Below are positions 1 through 13,200 of a DNA stretch of 64,000 bases, in pieces (positions within the stretch are counted from its first letter, which is position 1; the number at the start of each line of letters is the position of its first letter). The position numbers were made by a program, and so were the translations under genes. Under the pieces are notes generated by a model. That model did no database searches. It had not been told where the DNA came from and was given only the letters and a program-made list of their open reading frames with translations. Source of the DNA: Apostichopus japonicus (lineage: Eukaryota > Echinodermata > Holothuroidea > Aspidochirotida > Stichopodidae). The stretch covers positions 3,287,001-3,351,000 of the forward strand of contig NC_092582.1 of NCBI RefSeq assembly GCF_037975245.1, written 5' to 3'.

Positions 1-688
1 CCGCAACAGATGAAAGGAACTTGACTGCTGAATGACATTTGGAGGTCACTCCGTCTTTTTACAAAGTTCTACAGATTTGCATATTTATAGACAGGAGTCT
101 GAATAGACATTGTCATCCATCTAGAAAGCTTAATCCTCCTTCCATTCATTGACTGACAGGTAGAGTAAACAGAATTGGTTGAAATGATAGCAGATATATT
201 CAAGCCAAAACAAGCAGTACAGGCTTGAAAGAGGAGGGAGGGCCAGCTAGGGTTGGAAGGATGATTAAATATTTTTGTCTTCATTCACTACACCCGAAAT
301 TTAGGTTAGAATGTCATGACTTAGTGGAGATAAGTAGGTTTCATGCTGTGACCCTCACACTAAAGACCTCTATAAACGCAGGTCGTAAAGTAAACACAAC
401 TACGTTAATAGAGAAGGCATTTATAAGAGCCATTTATCCCCAGTCAGGTAGTCCCTCTGAAGGAAAGTCAAATGGATTTAACGATGTAATAACCTCAGCT
501 AACTCTGAAGACCTGTAGGGTTGAAGTCAAAATCCTTCCGGTTTGTGCGAGAGACAGAATTTGAAGCACATTTAAAGTTGTGTTTGCTTATAAAATGTTA
601 TTAAATAAGTTACCTTGAGTACTTATTTCAATAAAATGATGCATTTACAACAAAATGATAGAATCAAAACCTAGTTAAGATGTTGCAT

Positions 689-702
689 GTTGCTATGGCA
701 AC
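689..702. promoter_or_regulatory. Palindromic X-box (RFX site)
   Basis: GTTGCTATGGCAAC matches the palindromic X-box and is its own near-perfect reverse complement. It lies in CATSPERB intronic or downstream sequence, so a regulatory role is only suggested. Confidence 0.45.
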
Positions 703-1723
703 GAAAACTCATTGGTGGGAGGGACGGAATGCAAATAAGGCAGTTTACATGCACGTGATACATTTGTCATATTTTTTCAAAAGTTGATGGGAGTTTCATG
801 CCATATCCAATATTTATTACAAGTTCAATCCCCCTTCTCAAATTGATTCAATGGTGTTTAAACATTCTCACTGATAACTTGAGATATTATGCACCTTTGC
901 AAAAGAAAGAAATGCGAGGGACGGAAGGTTTTTTCCACGTTATTAGAGATGAGATAAAAGCCACTAAAAATCTTTGATCTTGGCATTTCAACTACAAAAA
1001 GAAACCACACAACCATTTGAGGTGTGGAGCAGAGGGGGAAGGGGGGGGGTAGTAGAAGCTGTCAACATTTTGAGTAACCCTCAATCTTATCTCTAAAAAT
1101 TCCTACCTGACCTATGAGAATTTCAAACAAGCTACAGCCCATTTAACATTGAAATTGCTTAAAATAGTTCAAATGACAAAACAAAGCACATCAACTAGTA
1201 CCTGTACATACCATATTTGGGAAAATTAGGACACAGCTTAACGAAAGTTATCTACAGCAATGAGAGTGGCTACCTAGTATAAGTAGGCTGTACCAAAATT
1301 GATTATTATACTTTGAAAAAGAGAAAAATCCTGTTGACAAAACAAGAAAGGTACAGTACAGTATAAGGATCATATAATATGTTGCATTTCAGGCTACTTA
1401 TAGCTAAGTACTATTAACATGAAATTCAATAACCTCGAAACTTTGGAAAAACACTAATCTGGAGTAAAAAAGTTGATATTTGGTGGAAAACTATAATATC
1501 ACACATATTGAAACTTCAAAACAACTGCATGGCCACATGGTTACCTATTGACAGGAGAAATAAGAAATGTGACATTTGACATTTGGTATATATACAGACC
1601 TACATTGATAATTTGATATTAGACTACATTACTTGTGTAATTAAAGTTTCAGCATGTTTGCGGTGGTCACCTGGGAATCCCTTGCTGAAATAACACATGA
1701 CACTGTTGTTTGACATTCCATCC

Positions 1724-1820
1724 CTCCCACCTAAATTCCATGCCTCCCACCTAAATTCCATGCCTCCCACCTAAATTCCATGCCTCCCACCTAAATTCCA
1801 TGCCTCACACTGAAATTCCG
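1724..1820. repeat. 20-bp minisatellite, about five copies
   Basis: The unit CCTCCCACCTAAATTCCATG is repeated with few changes and ends in a divergent copy (CCTCACACTGAAATTCCGTC). It is followed after a short gap by a C14 run. Confidence 0.9.
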
Positions 1821-3895
1821 TCCCTTCAAAACTATCTCAAAGCTGCCCCCCCCCCCCCATTGTTTCATTTACTTTAATGTAAGTTGTAGGTGTTAAGGAT
1901 ATAATTTGATGATACTTTGGAGAGTTTCACATATATCACAGCAATTTTACCATCTGAAACTAAACTTTTGTGTATCAGAATGCAAGGGAAGGGGTACAGG
2001 TTTTGACCTAATATTTTTATTTTTGTTTTGTTTTTTGTTTTTATTTTTAGAAAACATTTTTTGAACTTTTATTTCATTTCTAATTTGTGCCTTAAAGAAT
2101 GAACATGAAAGAACTTGATCAACTCTAGTTAAGTCTTTGTAATCTAATTCTGTCCTAGCTCATACACAAACATTGTTATTTCTGACTTAAATCACCATTT
2201 TGTCTACGAAAACACAAGTGACGGTGCTACATGTTAACACTGACTTTATTGCAGTACAGTGCAGTAGAGTACAGTACAGTAAACAGAGCTCAGTGCATGT
2301 TATCATCATAATGACGTCACAGGTTGATGTGAATCACATGATCATCATAATGCTCTTCAACAAAATGCTTAACTCTTACCCCTATTACCCTCCCCTAGTA
2401 AAGGCCTCTTTAGGAACCTACTTATTCTTAGGTCACCATGAAATGAAATGTGATGACAAATGTTCATGTTATCACCATGGGTACTGTAGAGGAAGCACTT
2501 AATTAAAATCTTCCATTTTATATAGAAGGACAACTTAGACACAATTTTAGTCTTCATATGTCATATGCCAACAAAAGGAGACAAATTTGAGTGCTACTTA
2601 AATGTCTCTATAGCTATTCTGATTTTCAAGATGTATGTTACCCTTTAAAATATGTTGTATGGAATACTCCTTTAAGGCTTAACTGATAACAATGTCTGTT
2701 CCTCAGTACAGGTCCTTACTGACAATGTGTTAATCCCCTGTTGTAAAAATAACTCAACCCCAAAAAATGTTATTTTTAAACTTCATTTAATCAACAAGCT
2801 TGTATTATGTATGTACATACCATTGAAAACCATTTGGCCTTATGAAAGTTTCAATGCAATTTAAACATGTGAAACTGAGTTCATGAAAGTTTAACCTGTA
2901 CTGACCACACATGGTCTGTGTGTTAGACTAAGTCATTCAGCCACTCCCTTCAAAACAAATCTATTGTGGTATCAAAATTAATACAACCTGGAATGATAGC
3001 AGTTATTTATCACAGACGACAACAAAACAAAATTAAATTTATGCCTACAGTCATTCCTTTTAATCTTGTCAGAATAACCAACTTTGCTGTTCAGATGATC
3101 GAAAAACAAGAAATTCCAGGTTTGTGAGATTGCCACTGGGCAAACTGCACGGTACGTGCAGCAGCTGTCTCTGGCAGACAAAAATAATTGGTCTGAAATG
3201 TTAATAGGTACAAACATCGTCTTTCGGGTGCAAGGAAAGAAGACCTATTGGGCCTACTGCTCAGTTAACATGTTAACAATTTCCTTTAAATCCCACAGAC
3301 ACCAGCTATAGTGGCACTTTTAGAAGCTCTTTAGAAACCATGAAATGTCAAACCATCAAAAACAGAGTCAACCTTCACAGACGAACAATAAACAAATAAA
3401 AGCTGAAATTTGTAAAGATTACATTCATTCCAACAACCCATCAAAATATTCTTTGGATTGTAGTGTTGAGGTTTCATACTTAAAATCTTTTGGGCTCAAT
3501 TAGATTATTTTCATCACGTTTCTGATTGACACACCAAACAAACAAACTTTTGAACTTTTATGCTGAACTTACCCTGCAGGCACCTAAATACTCTTAATGT
3601 TTCTCTTTTTCAAATTCTGTAGATAGACTGGATGTCCCAACGGTAACTTCTTTTGCAAAAAGTCCCCCAAAGTGTTTTTTTTTTTCATTTTGATTTGGGT
3701 TAAAAGCCTTTGAAGATAAACATTGACAATCTCTCATACTTCAATAAGAATGTCAGTTAAACATCGTCGGAAACGTTCATGGATGTGGGAATTCGAGTCA
3801 ATAATGTGCATGTCATGTCCTGACAGGCCAACATTAATGAAACTTGCAATGCACATCATCGTTGTGCATTATGCTTGGATGCCCATTTATAACAT

Positions 3896-4103
3896 CTCGA
3901 TATTGGATTGCTGTTACCAAATATTGCAAGTTTTATCAAACCTACCATATACCTGAAATAAGATTACACTTTATCAAAACAGAATATCGTTCTGGGCTCT
4001 CGATATTGGTATGCTGTTACCAAATATTGCAAGTTTTATCAAACCTACTTTATATCTGAGATAAGATTACACTTTATCGAAACAGAACATCGTTCTGGGC
4101 TCT
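3896..4103. repeat. 103-bp tandem duplication
   Basis: Two copies starting CTCGATATTGG at 3896 and 3999, about 90 percent alike by eye, end just before the T/G-rich stretch at 4104. It lies about 100 bp from the CATSPERB exon at 4203. Confidence 0.85.
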
Positions 4104-4202
4104 CTTCTTTTTCTTTGGGGGAGGGTTACCCGAGAACATTACATAACTAATAATTAATAAATTATAAACATTTTAATTCTTACTACCCTAGCTGGTACTC
4201 AC

Positions 4203-7200
4203 CTGATTCCCATACAAATAGAAATAGTTGGTGATTGGATGAAAGCAGATCCCAGAAGGCTGGAATTTTAATGGAAGGGAAACTGGGGGCACCTTGGTTT
4301 TGACATCGCCGCTGGACGTCAGCACAGATAGCTCGTGAATTTGTACCGTTAATTTCTGAAATTTAAAAATGATCCTTTCATAAAATGATTCATCATATTT
4401 ATAGACGTACGACCTGACAACCATTAAATTAAGCTGCACCTTCTTTCACAGAGCATCGGCTGCTACATGTGAACATTACCAAAACGTATGTATAGATCAG
4501 TACCTGCCTACTGGTTTTGTTCCACTACTTTTTCCTTCGTTTTTTTACATCAGGCATTCCAAACAGGTTCAAAGTTGCATTTTTGCATTAGAGTTTGACC
4601 AAAACTTGTCATTTGTACCATACTCCTCATCAAAAAGGTATCTGCAAACATAATCCTTAATGTTTCTACAGCAAATTAACACCAACAAGAATGAAGCAAG
4701 ATTAATTTCAAAAGGTCATAAATGAAAAACCAAAATGTTAAATTAAATCCTAGTGATAAAGAATTTCCTGTACTGGATTAACCCAGTCCAAATACTGCTA
4801 AAATGTCAGTTCATGTCAGTGGTTGTGTGCAAATAAAATACTTCAGTTTAGAATGAGGGTTTTTCCAATTGTGTGGGGAAAACATACATTTCTTGTTTAG
4901 ATTGACTAAACTTAATATCACCAAATGCAAAAGGCAACACATCAGGGTAACATAAAAATCTGAGAGAATGATGACGGATAGAAGGTGGGGAGGAGGGCCG
5001 GGGGAAGAGGGGAGGGAAGAAAAAATGAAACTTTTACTGACAGCAAAGTTAAACCAGTATCAGGTGTAAGTAAAATATTTCTGTTTGATTCCTAGTTTCT
5101 TTTATTCCTTGGTTTCCTTTCTCTTTCCTACTTTGTGAAGCGCTTTGAAACACTGTAGTAAGCGCTATATAAATGTAATTTATTATTATTAAGTAATATA
5201 TACAATTCTTACCTCCACTTGCACGACATTTACCAACATGTTTGTCTGCAAATCATATCCACTTAATATCCACGATGATGGAGTGACTGTCATATCATGG
5301 AAAGTTGTCCAATCTTTGTACGGAGGCACAGACCAGAAACCTGCCACCTGTAAGAAGAAAAGTTTTATCATGAATGGAAATTTGAAAGGTTGTTTTGGAA
5401 AGACCCAAGACACATACCCCAAGGACAGTCTCTACCCATTGTCAGGACTTACAAGAGCCAGGTAAGGCACCAATGACAATTATGGCATGCCGGCACCCAT
5501 CTAAAAATATCAAAATGATGATGAATTTTCTTTTATCACATATTTCTCAGTGTCCCTTATTGACCCAGTTGTAGTCTCCTGATACCCCTATGCACTCCCT
5601 TTCATCTGGACTACTTACCAACATCCAATTCCCTGGCTATACCTGGATCCTCAGCAATCACCTTGCATTATTCAACAAACTAACAACTTCTGAAGACTAA
5701 GTCACCGTGTCATAAAGGAAAGCTGCAGCAGCTGCACAATCCTGCTCAGCTAGGATGAATCAATACATGCCAAACAATAGGGATTATCTCCACAGACCAG
5801 CAGTGCCTATTGTGTGAAAACTGCACAGCACAAAAGATTATGTCCAGCTATGCAGCAGCTGCACAATCCTGCTCAGCTAGGATGAATCAATACATGCCAA
5901 ACAATAGGGATTATCTCCACAGACCAGCAGTGCCTATTGTGTGAAAACTGCACAGCATAAAAGATTATGTCCAGCTATGCAGCAGCTGCACAATCCTGCT
6001 CAGCTAGGATGAATCAATACATGCCAAACAATAGGGATTATCTCCACAGACCAGCAGTGCCTATTGTGTGAAAACTGCACAGCATAAAAGATTATGTCCA
6101 GCTATGCAGCAGCTGCACAATCCTGCTCAGCTAGGATGAATCAATACATGCCAAACAATAGGGATTATCTCCACAGACCAGCAGTGCCTATTGTGTGAAA
6201 ACTGCACAGCATAAAAGATTATGTCCAGCTATGCAGCAGCTGCACAATCCTGCTCAGCTAGGATGAATACATGCCAAACAATAGGGATTATCTCCACAGA
6301 CCAGCAGTGCCTATTGTGTGAAAACTGCACAGCATAAAAGATTATGTCCAGCTATGCAGCAGCTGCACAATCCTGCTCAGCTAGGATGAATCAATACATG
6401 CCAAACAATAGGGATTATCTCCACAGACCAGCAGTGCCTATTGTGTGAAACTACACAGCACAAAAGATTATGTCCAGCTACGCAGCCTGGCTGCAGGATG
6501 CTGCAGGCTCCCTCAACATCCTACTGTTGACAACTAGTACCTAACCACTTAACTTTCATCCACAAAATGTTCCTTTCATTCTGCAGTTTTCAGGGTTACA
6601 TCATTTATGTTAGAGACGTGTGGGACGTAATATCATGATCCAGTGACAGAGGTCCCAACAAAACAGGACAATATATGGTGACACCACCTAACGGAATGAC
6701 ACAGTCGTTTCTTAATCACCTCCATATTGTCCTTCTTTTCCTGCCACTGAAACCAACTTTTCCTTGTTCTTTCCTTTTTCAACTCAAAAACTAAAGCCTT
6801 CGCAACAATTAGTACAAATAAATTTGCAGGGAATACATACTTTTGTCATCTCAATGTTTGAAAATCAAAATTAGAAAATAGACTGTTAATTATGACCTTA
6901 AATATAAGCATTTAAAATTGATAACTAATAGGATAGGAAAAGTTAGAATTATTATATGAAAGTTTTCAAGCAGTAGTCAGCTTGGTTTTTACGAAAGATT
7001 ATTTTCCCCTTAAAAACTGGAAGCAGCTCCCACATATCATAACACAAAGAAGATGTATAAAGTGACTGGGTGTGAATTTCCCAAGTAACCAGAAAGGGTA
7101 GCATGATAAGAACAAGGAAGAAGAAAGAAACATGAAATTTTGGTTTTACGCGTCTTCGATAAATTTCATCAAAATTTTTCTTTTTTTCTGATGAAAGAAA

Positions 7201-10200
7201 ATATATCCTGCCAGGCTTGTAAGTAGTAATCATTACAGCAACCTATCAGGTATCAATAACTTAATAATTTATAGAAAACATTACAATTGGTCACGTTTAC
7301 AGTATTTTGTACCAAAACATAAGGTTAACTCTGAAATTCATATAATCACATTTCCTCTTTGGATTTAGATTTCGTGAAAATTCCTTCACATCCATCACCT
7401 CCTTCTCATTAAAGCAGTCTGTATATTAAACTGAGCAAAATTTGGTAGTTTAAGCCAAAATATTCATACGAGGCCCTCAGTCCCAACTAAAAACCATATT
7501 TTATGAGTTAAAACTGTTTAATCCAGATCCTTAAGCATCTTTATTTCATTTCATTTCATTTCATTTATTTGTTTCTTCACAATTTAAATACAGAGAAGTT
7601 AAATCAGTGGCAAAGTTTAATGCAATATTTATTTATTATATCTATTGCTTTTGACAAAAATTATTAGAAAGAATATTAGACGTGCAATCTGTCTCTTAAA
7701 TCGTTTGCCTGGTCCTTAACTTGTTCAAGGAGTGACGTATTGCTCAAGCTCACAAGGGTTATATTCTTTTTCTTCCATTAAACTTTGATGTTTCAAAGTA
7801 ACAAATAAACTGAACTGTGGCAAACCACATAGAAAGTTGAAATATATAACCATTTGATAGACCATGTACACATTTAATGAACTCCATTGCATGGTGAGCT
7901 ATCATGGACAAGATACAGGCATTAAATATTCTTAAAGGCATTGAAGACTCGCCCCAAACCGTGTGCCGCCCTCTGAAAAAAGTTAACTTTCCGTTGCTTG
8001 CAAGTGAAGTTTTCTTCTTGTCGCTACAAAATGCAGACAATGAAACGTGATACCTTGTTTTCTTTTATCTGGACCTAATATCAGGGCATTCCATAACAAC
8101 TACCTGCTGGGATGTCCATCGCTGCTATGTACACTGTGTTGTGGGTATTGACCGTAGCTGCATGTATTGACTGTACACTAGTGTCTAATTACCGACGGTA
8201 GCAAGCTGTGTGTGTATTTTCTGCTGGGATCGATGGTGGTGTGTAACACTTCTGTTACACCTCATTCGAAACTAGGTCAGATTACCGGCATTAAACGTTT
8301 CTTTGTGCGCGAGTCTTTCACTCCCATTAAGTGACACTGTTTTTTCCCCGACTTTTATGAAAATAATTGCAGTAATAAGAAGACTGAAATCCTTTTGTTG
8401 TTGTTGTTGTTTGTTTGTTTTCTAAAATTTTGGATGGTTGTTTAAAGAATCTTTTTAATTTTCTACTAAGTTTTACAAGAAATTCTATAATATTTTGTTG
8501 TATGTCCAGCATTGATCAGTCTTCTGATCATCTTATTCATCTGACAGGTCAAAGTTCACACTAAAGGTATCTATCGTCTCTCCCAACGATCCATCATCGA
8601 AAAAGAAAAAAAAAGGGGGGGGGGGGAAAAATCATTCCTTCAATTTGCTGACCAGTTCTAACAGACTTTATCGACAAGTTTTTCTTGAACAAATGTTCTA
8701 CAAGACCAGATGATTGGGTGGGGGTAGGGAAGGTTGGGATCTGATCTGGATTTGGTACCACAAAGAACCAAAAACCTATTCCTATTATGAGACCACTGAA
8801 AATGTCAATATTTAAACTTTTTGCCTTTCACTCTATTTTCATATGAATCTTTTTTTCATCACCTACACCTATAGTTATCAAAACAAAAGTCTACACAGTG
8901 CTATCACCTTCGAGTAAGTCTCCTTTTAACAAAATAAATGAGAATTTTATTACTTCTATCCCCCCCCCCCCCCCCCCATATTCATTCCATAGAGTTGAAA
9001 CCCTAGGTTAGACAAAACAAGGATGAAATCTTCAAGATAAACTACTTTGACAACAAACAGATGAATTGGTTCCTTCATTTCCTCTTACAAAATGATCCTT
9101 TAATAGGAAGTAATCCCATCCAAATTGAGGAGGAATATTCTCTGTTTTAAAAAGAAAATTGTTTTGTATTAAACAATTCACTCACATTTCTGATAGAATA
9201 GGAAGCAGGTGTGAAATACCACCTATGAAGCAAGGAACCGCAAAAAGATAGAACAGAGATACAGATTTCTGGGATTGATTACCATTCATAAAAAATCAAA
9301 TTACTGAAAGCTATCTATAGAAAATTATTTCTCTTTCCAGACAGTCACAGTAGGCATGTACTAACGCTGCTGTTACAATCATTTCAGAAAATGTTCAGTT
9401 TTATTAACATGAATAATGAAACAGTGGATGGGCAAAAACAAAAAAAAACAAAAAATCACGCCCACATTAATCTTCAGTGAGCCCCATAGCTAGACTTCCT
9501 TTACCATGCAGTTTTGGTGGGCTCAATACTTTTTTAAAGGGGACGCAATGCTTTTTAGGGTGGCTAAATGCTCTTCTAGGGGGAACTCAATGCATTTTTA
9601 AATGGGTCTCAGTACTTTTTTTGGAGGGGTATCAATGCTGCTTGGTGGGCTCAATGCTTATGTAATAATGGCTCAATGCTTTTTATGAGGCTAAATGCCT
9701 TCTAGGGGGTATCAATGCTTTTTGAAGGGGTCTCAATGATTTAATAGGGGCTCACTGAGCTCAGCACTTTTTTAGTGGGCCTCAGTACTATTTTTAGAGG
9801 GGTCTCAATGCTTTTTAGGAACTCAATGCTTTTAGGGAGCCTAAATGTTTTCTTATGGGGCATCAATACTTTTTTTAAGGGGCTCAATGCTTTCATAGTG
9901 GCTCAATGTCCTTCAAGGGAGCAGAACCTATTTTCTACTAAAGTCCTTTTGGATGCATTCTCTGTGAGTCTTTGTGGAGGGGTCTCAATGCTTTTTAGGG
10001 GGCTCAATGCTTTTGTAAGAGGGGCTCAATGCTTTTAAGGGATGCTAAATATTTTCTTATTGGGTCTCAATACTCTTTGAGGGGGATCAATACTGTTATA
10101 GTAGCTTGCCCACCCTCCTCCCTTCCCCTTTTTTTCAAACTTTTCTTCAGAAAATAAGTTCTACCTGCCTCCCTCTCCCCTCCTGGAAAAATTCCAGATT

Positions 10201-13200
10201 TTTGTTTGTAGAATGTATAGCAATTTCTGTTAAGAAGTGTCACCAAGAAAAAATCATTCTAATGATTTCTGAAAGTTCTTTATAGACTAGTTTCCAAAGG
10301 ATACCACTAAGACCAAATCATGTTTTAATGAAAAATCTGCTTTAAGTTGTACTATTTCAAGAAACTATGCCAATGGTCAATTTGGAAGATTCTATTTATG
10401 TTTATATTTATGGTCTATGTCAATTACTACCCATTAAAACGTTTACAACCTGTTCAAATGGTTTAAAAATATGGGTTGCTAAAGATAAAATATAGACAGC
10501 TGGTTTCTTCTTTGGTAGAGAGACAGTAAGATTACAACGATTATGTGTTTATATGTGTTATATGTGTTTCTATTGACCTAGTTTCATGTAAACACTTGCT
10601 GGTAATGGGCACTGACAATAAAATCAAACTTTCTTAGACATTTCTGAATAAGAAAGCCTCAACTTTAACTGAAGTTTGCCTAATTAAACTGCATTTACCT
10701 GCACAGTTAAATGTGATTGGATTTGAATCTCTCCATATGCAAACCACATGATTAAACAGAATGTCAATATGAATAGTTAAAGGTTATGTTGTATTGGCCC
10801 CAAATATGCTAGATATTCAAATATGGTCACCTTTGGTCAAAATTCTTAGATTGTTTTTTTATTACAACCTTCGAGGAAATTGTCCTCACTGGGACATTCA
10901 GTTATCTTTTGTGTTCCTTAAAAATGTCTGAGAAACAATTTGGAGAGTAAAGACCCCCAGGAAAGTACTATTTGAAAACTTCTAGCAATTATACCATGCC
11001 ATAATTCAAGGCCTATACTGACTACATTTAAGTAAAACCCTATAGCAACACACAAAACCATCAATTCCCCCCACTTTATAGAGGTCATTTACACTTTTGT
11101 ACATGCAAAAACCTTTCTAAAGTGTCTTTGCTGGAGGTTCATGACCATCCAAAATAATCCCTGAGATTGATAATCATGGATTAAATTAGGCAATTAAATG
11201 TCTCAATAAAGGAAACATCTACCCGGGTGATAGCAAAACAGTTTTAAAGCAGTTTGTTGGTTGGTCATCCCATTTTTTCAGAGAGAGTAGACTTTCACGT
11301 CTGAATTTTTTACGACAAATAATTTGATCAACACGTGAGATAGATGTTCACAGAATGGTATGTTTGCTACCACTGATAATGACACTGATGAGAGGAGATA
11401 ATACTCCTCTCAGACCAACATTAAAATAAACCAGTACTGGTAAAATGATATGCTGTTCTCAAATACATACGGAATGAGTGCTGTGTTAATAACTCGCCTA
11501 TATATGCTACGTTTATGACCACCGCCCCCGCCCCCGCCCCCCCCCCCCGGCATTGTTCCATAGATATTGGGATTGTGAGAACAGAGACAGGGGTCTTATT
11601 TATTACAGTAGGTTAGATTAATACAGTCCAACATCACATTAGCAGGGTCATCACAGAAAGTTGCGATGCACGAGAGAGATATGGATTGAAGAGTCACAGC
11701 TTATATCACAAATATATGACCACACTAGCTTCTATTCCTCTGCAAGCGTGTCAAAAGGTACTAACAAAGTCAGTTTAATATACCATAGTATGGCAGATGT
11801 GAATGTGCAATTAAAGCCAGGTTATTTTCTATCACAATAGTTTATGATCAAGAAACTCCTTTTCCTTATCCATTTTGTAAAGAATGAGCATACGAAAGGG
11901 TTTCTATGCCAACGAAATATGATATCATCTAGAGAACTATATATTAATCTTGGAGTGACTCAAACCGTCATTGGGGAGACGCCAGTTTTAACACCTCTTA
12001 AACTGTAGCGACACAATAACAAAGCTACATCTTGAAAATATTTTAAATTTCACAAGTTAGCATGAGCGCAATTCAAAACTGTAATATGAGTGCAATTCTT
12101 AAAACTTTTTGCAATATAATGTCCTTTCTACTGTTGCTACCATGACTGGGCCATCAGAGACGCCAGTTTTAACACCTCTTAAACCCTAGCGACACAATAA
12201 CAAAGCTACGTCTGGATAATATTTTAAATTTCACCTTAGCAACCAGTCTCAATTTATACCATCCACAACAACGTTTTCTTTTTTTTCCCACACTACAATT
12301 TTTACCATCAAATGGAGAGCTTAAACTAAGCTCTAAGTTTAATAAATGTGCTATACTTTGCCCTTTTCATTAGTTCATTGGTTTTAAAATAACATTAACC
12401 TAGAAGTGACTGTATCAACTTTTAAACCTCCCTGTTTTTGCTTCAATTGTCTCAATAATAGATAGATAAAGAACAACAGTGGTTAATCACGAAACTTTCC
12501 TGGAAGTTGAAGACTAAAGAATCATTCATGATCTCCCCATAATCCTTCTCACTAACTGCATTTTAAAATAGGTCAATTCATCATAAGTGACCAAATGATT
12601 GCTGTTTAGCCTGTGGGAAATCAGTAATGCTGACCTTAAAGAGGCAGCATTGTCTATTAAATATTCAACTAGTATGCAACTAGTCCACGGAGGAACAGAT
12701 CACATCCCAAAATTTGAGTAAAACAGTCACTTCATGAATCACTCTGGAGTTATATCAAACGTCATTCATGCAGCGCTACATTTGAAGCTGCACAAGTTTG
12801 AAGTCATGCAACCCACTTTGTTTAGTAACTGTATGGAGGCCTTCACACACTTTCTTGTGCACCCACTCACACTTACATTTTGAATGGATTTGCAAATTAG
12901 TACCATTTCTCTAACAATCATGGACTAAAATACATCTTTGATCATTATTATTTTTAATGCATAATTCAGAATCTGCTTAACAATATTTAATTTTTTTTAT
13001 TTTGTGACTATAACAGTAAAAAAAATTGTGACTGTCAAAGTCTTCCACAGGGTTTGGAAGCTGTGTTGGCAGGACTTCATCGATTCTAAGAAAATTACTT
13101 GAAAAGAGATCTTAAGTCAGTGTGTGAGGTGATTGGCATACTATTCTGTGAATGTGGTATTTACAAAGGTGACGAACTCTGGTTATCTTACAGTAATTTT

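Larger units (their letters stand above)
1..4202. other. CATSPERB: CATSPERB intron or downstream sequence, no exon recognised
   Basis: The transcript continues past the donor at 4203, but no exon resembling the next CatSper-beta segment was found on the minus strand. The region holds a 20-bp minisatellite (1724-1820), homopolymer C (1845-1858), a palindromic X-box (689-702), a pentamer-rich patch (2255-2285) and a 103-bp tandem duplication (3896-4103). Short open frames here look fortuitous. Confidence 0.6.

Noticed and set aside
5238-5465. Plus-strand 75-residue frame
   Set aside because: Antisense shadow of a CATSPERB exon.
5700-6490. CRISPR-like array
   Set aside because: Tandem satellite without unique spacers, in a eukaryotic intron.
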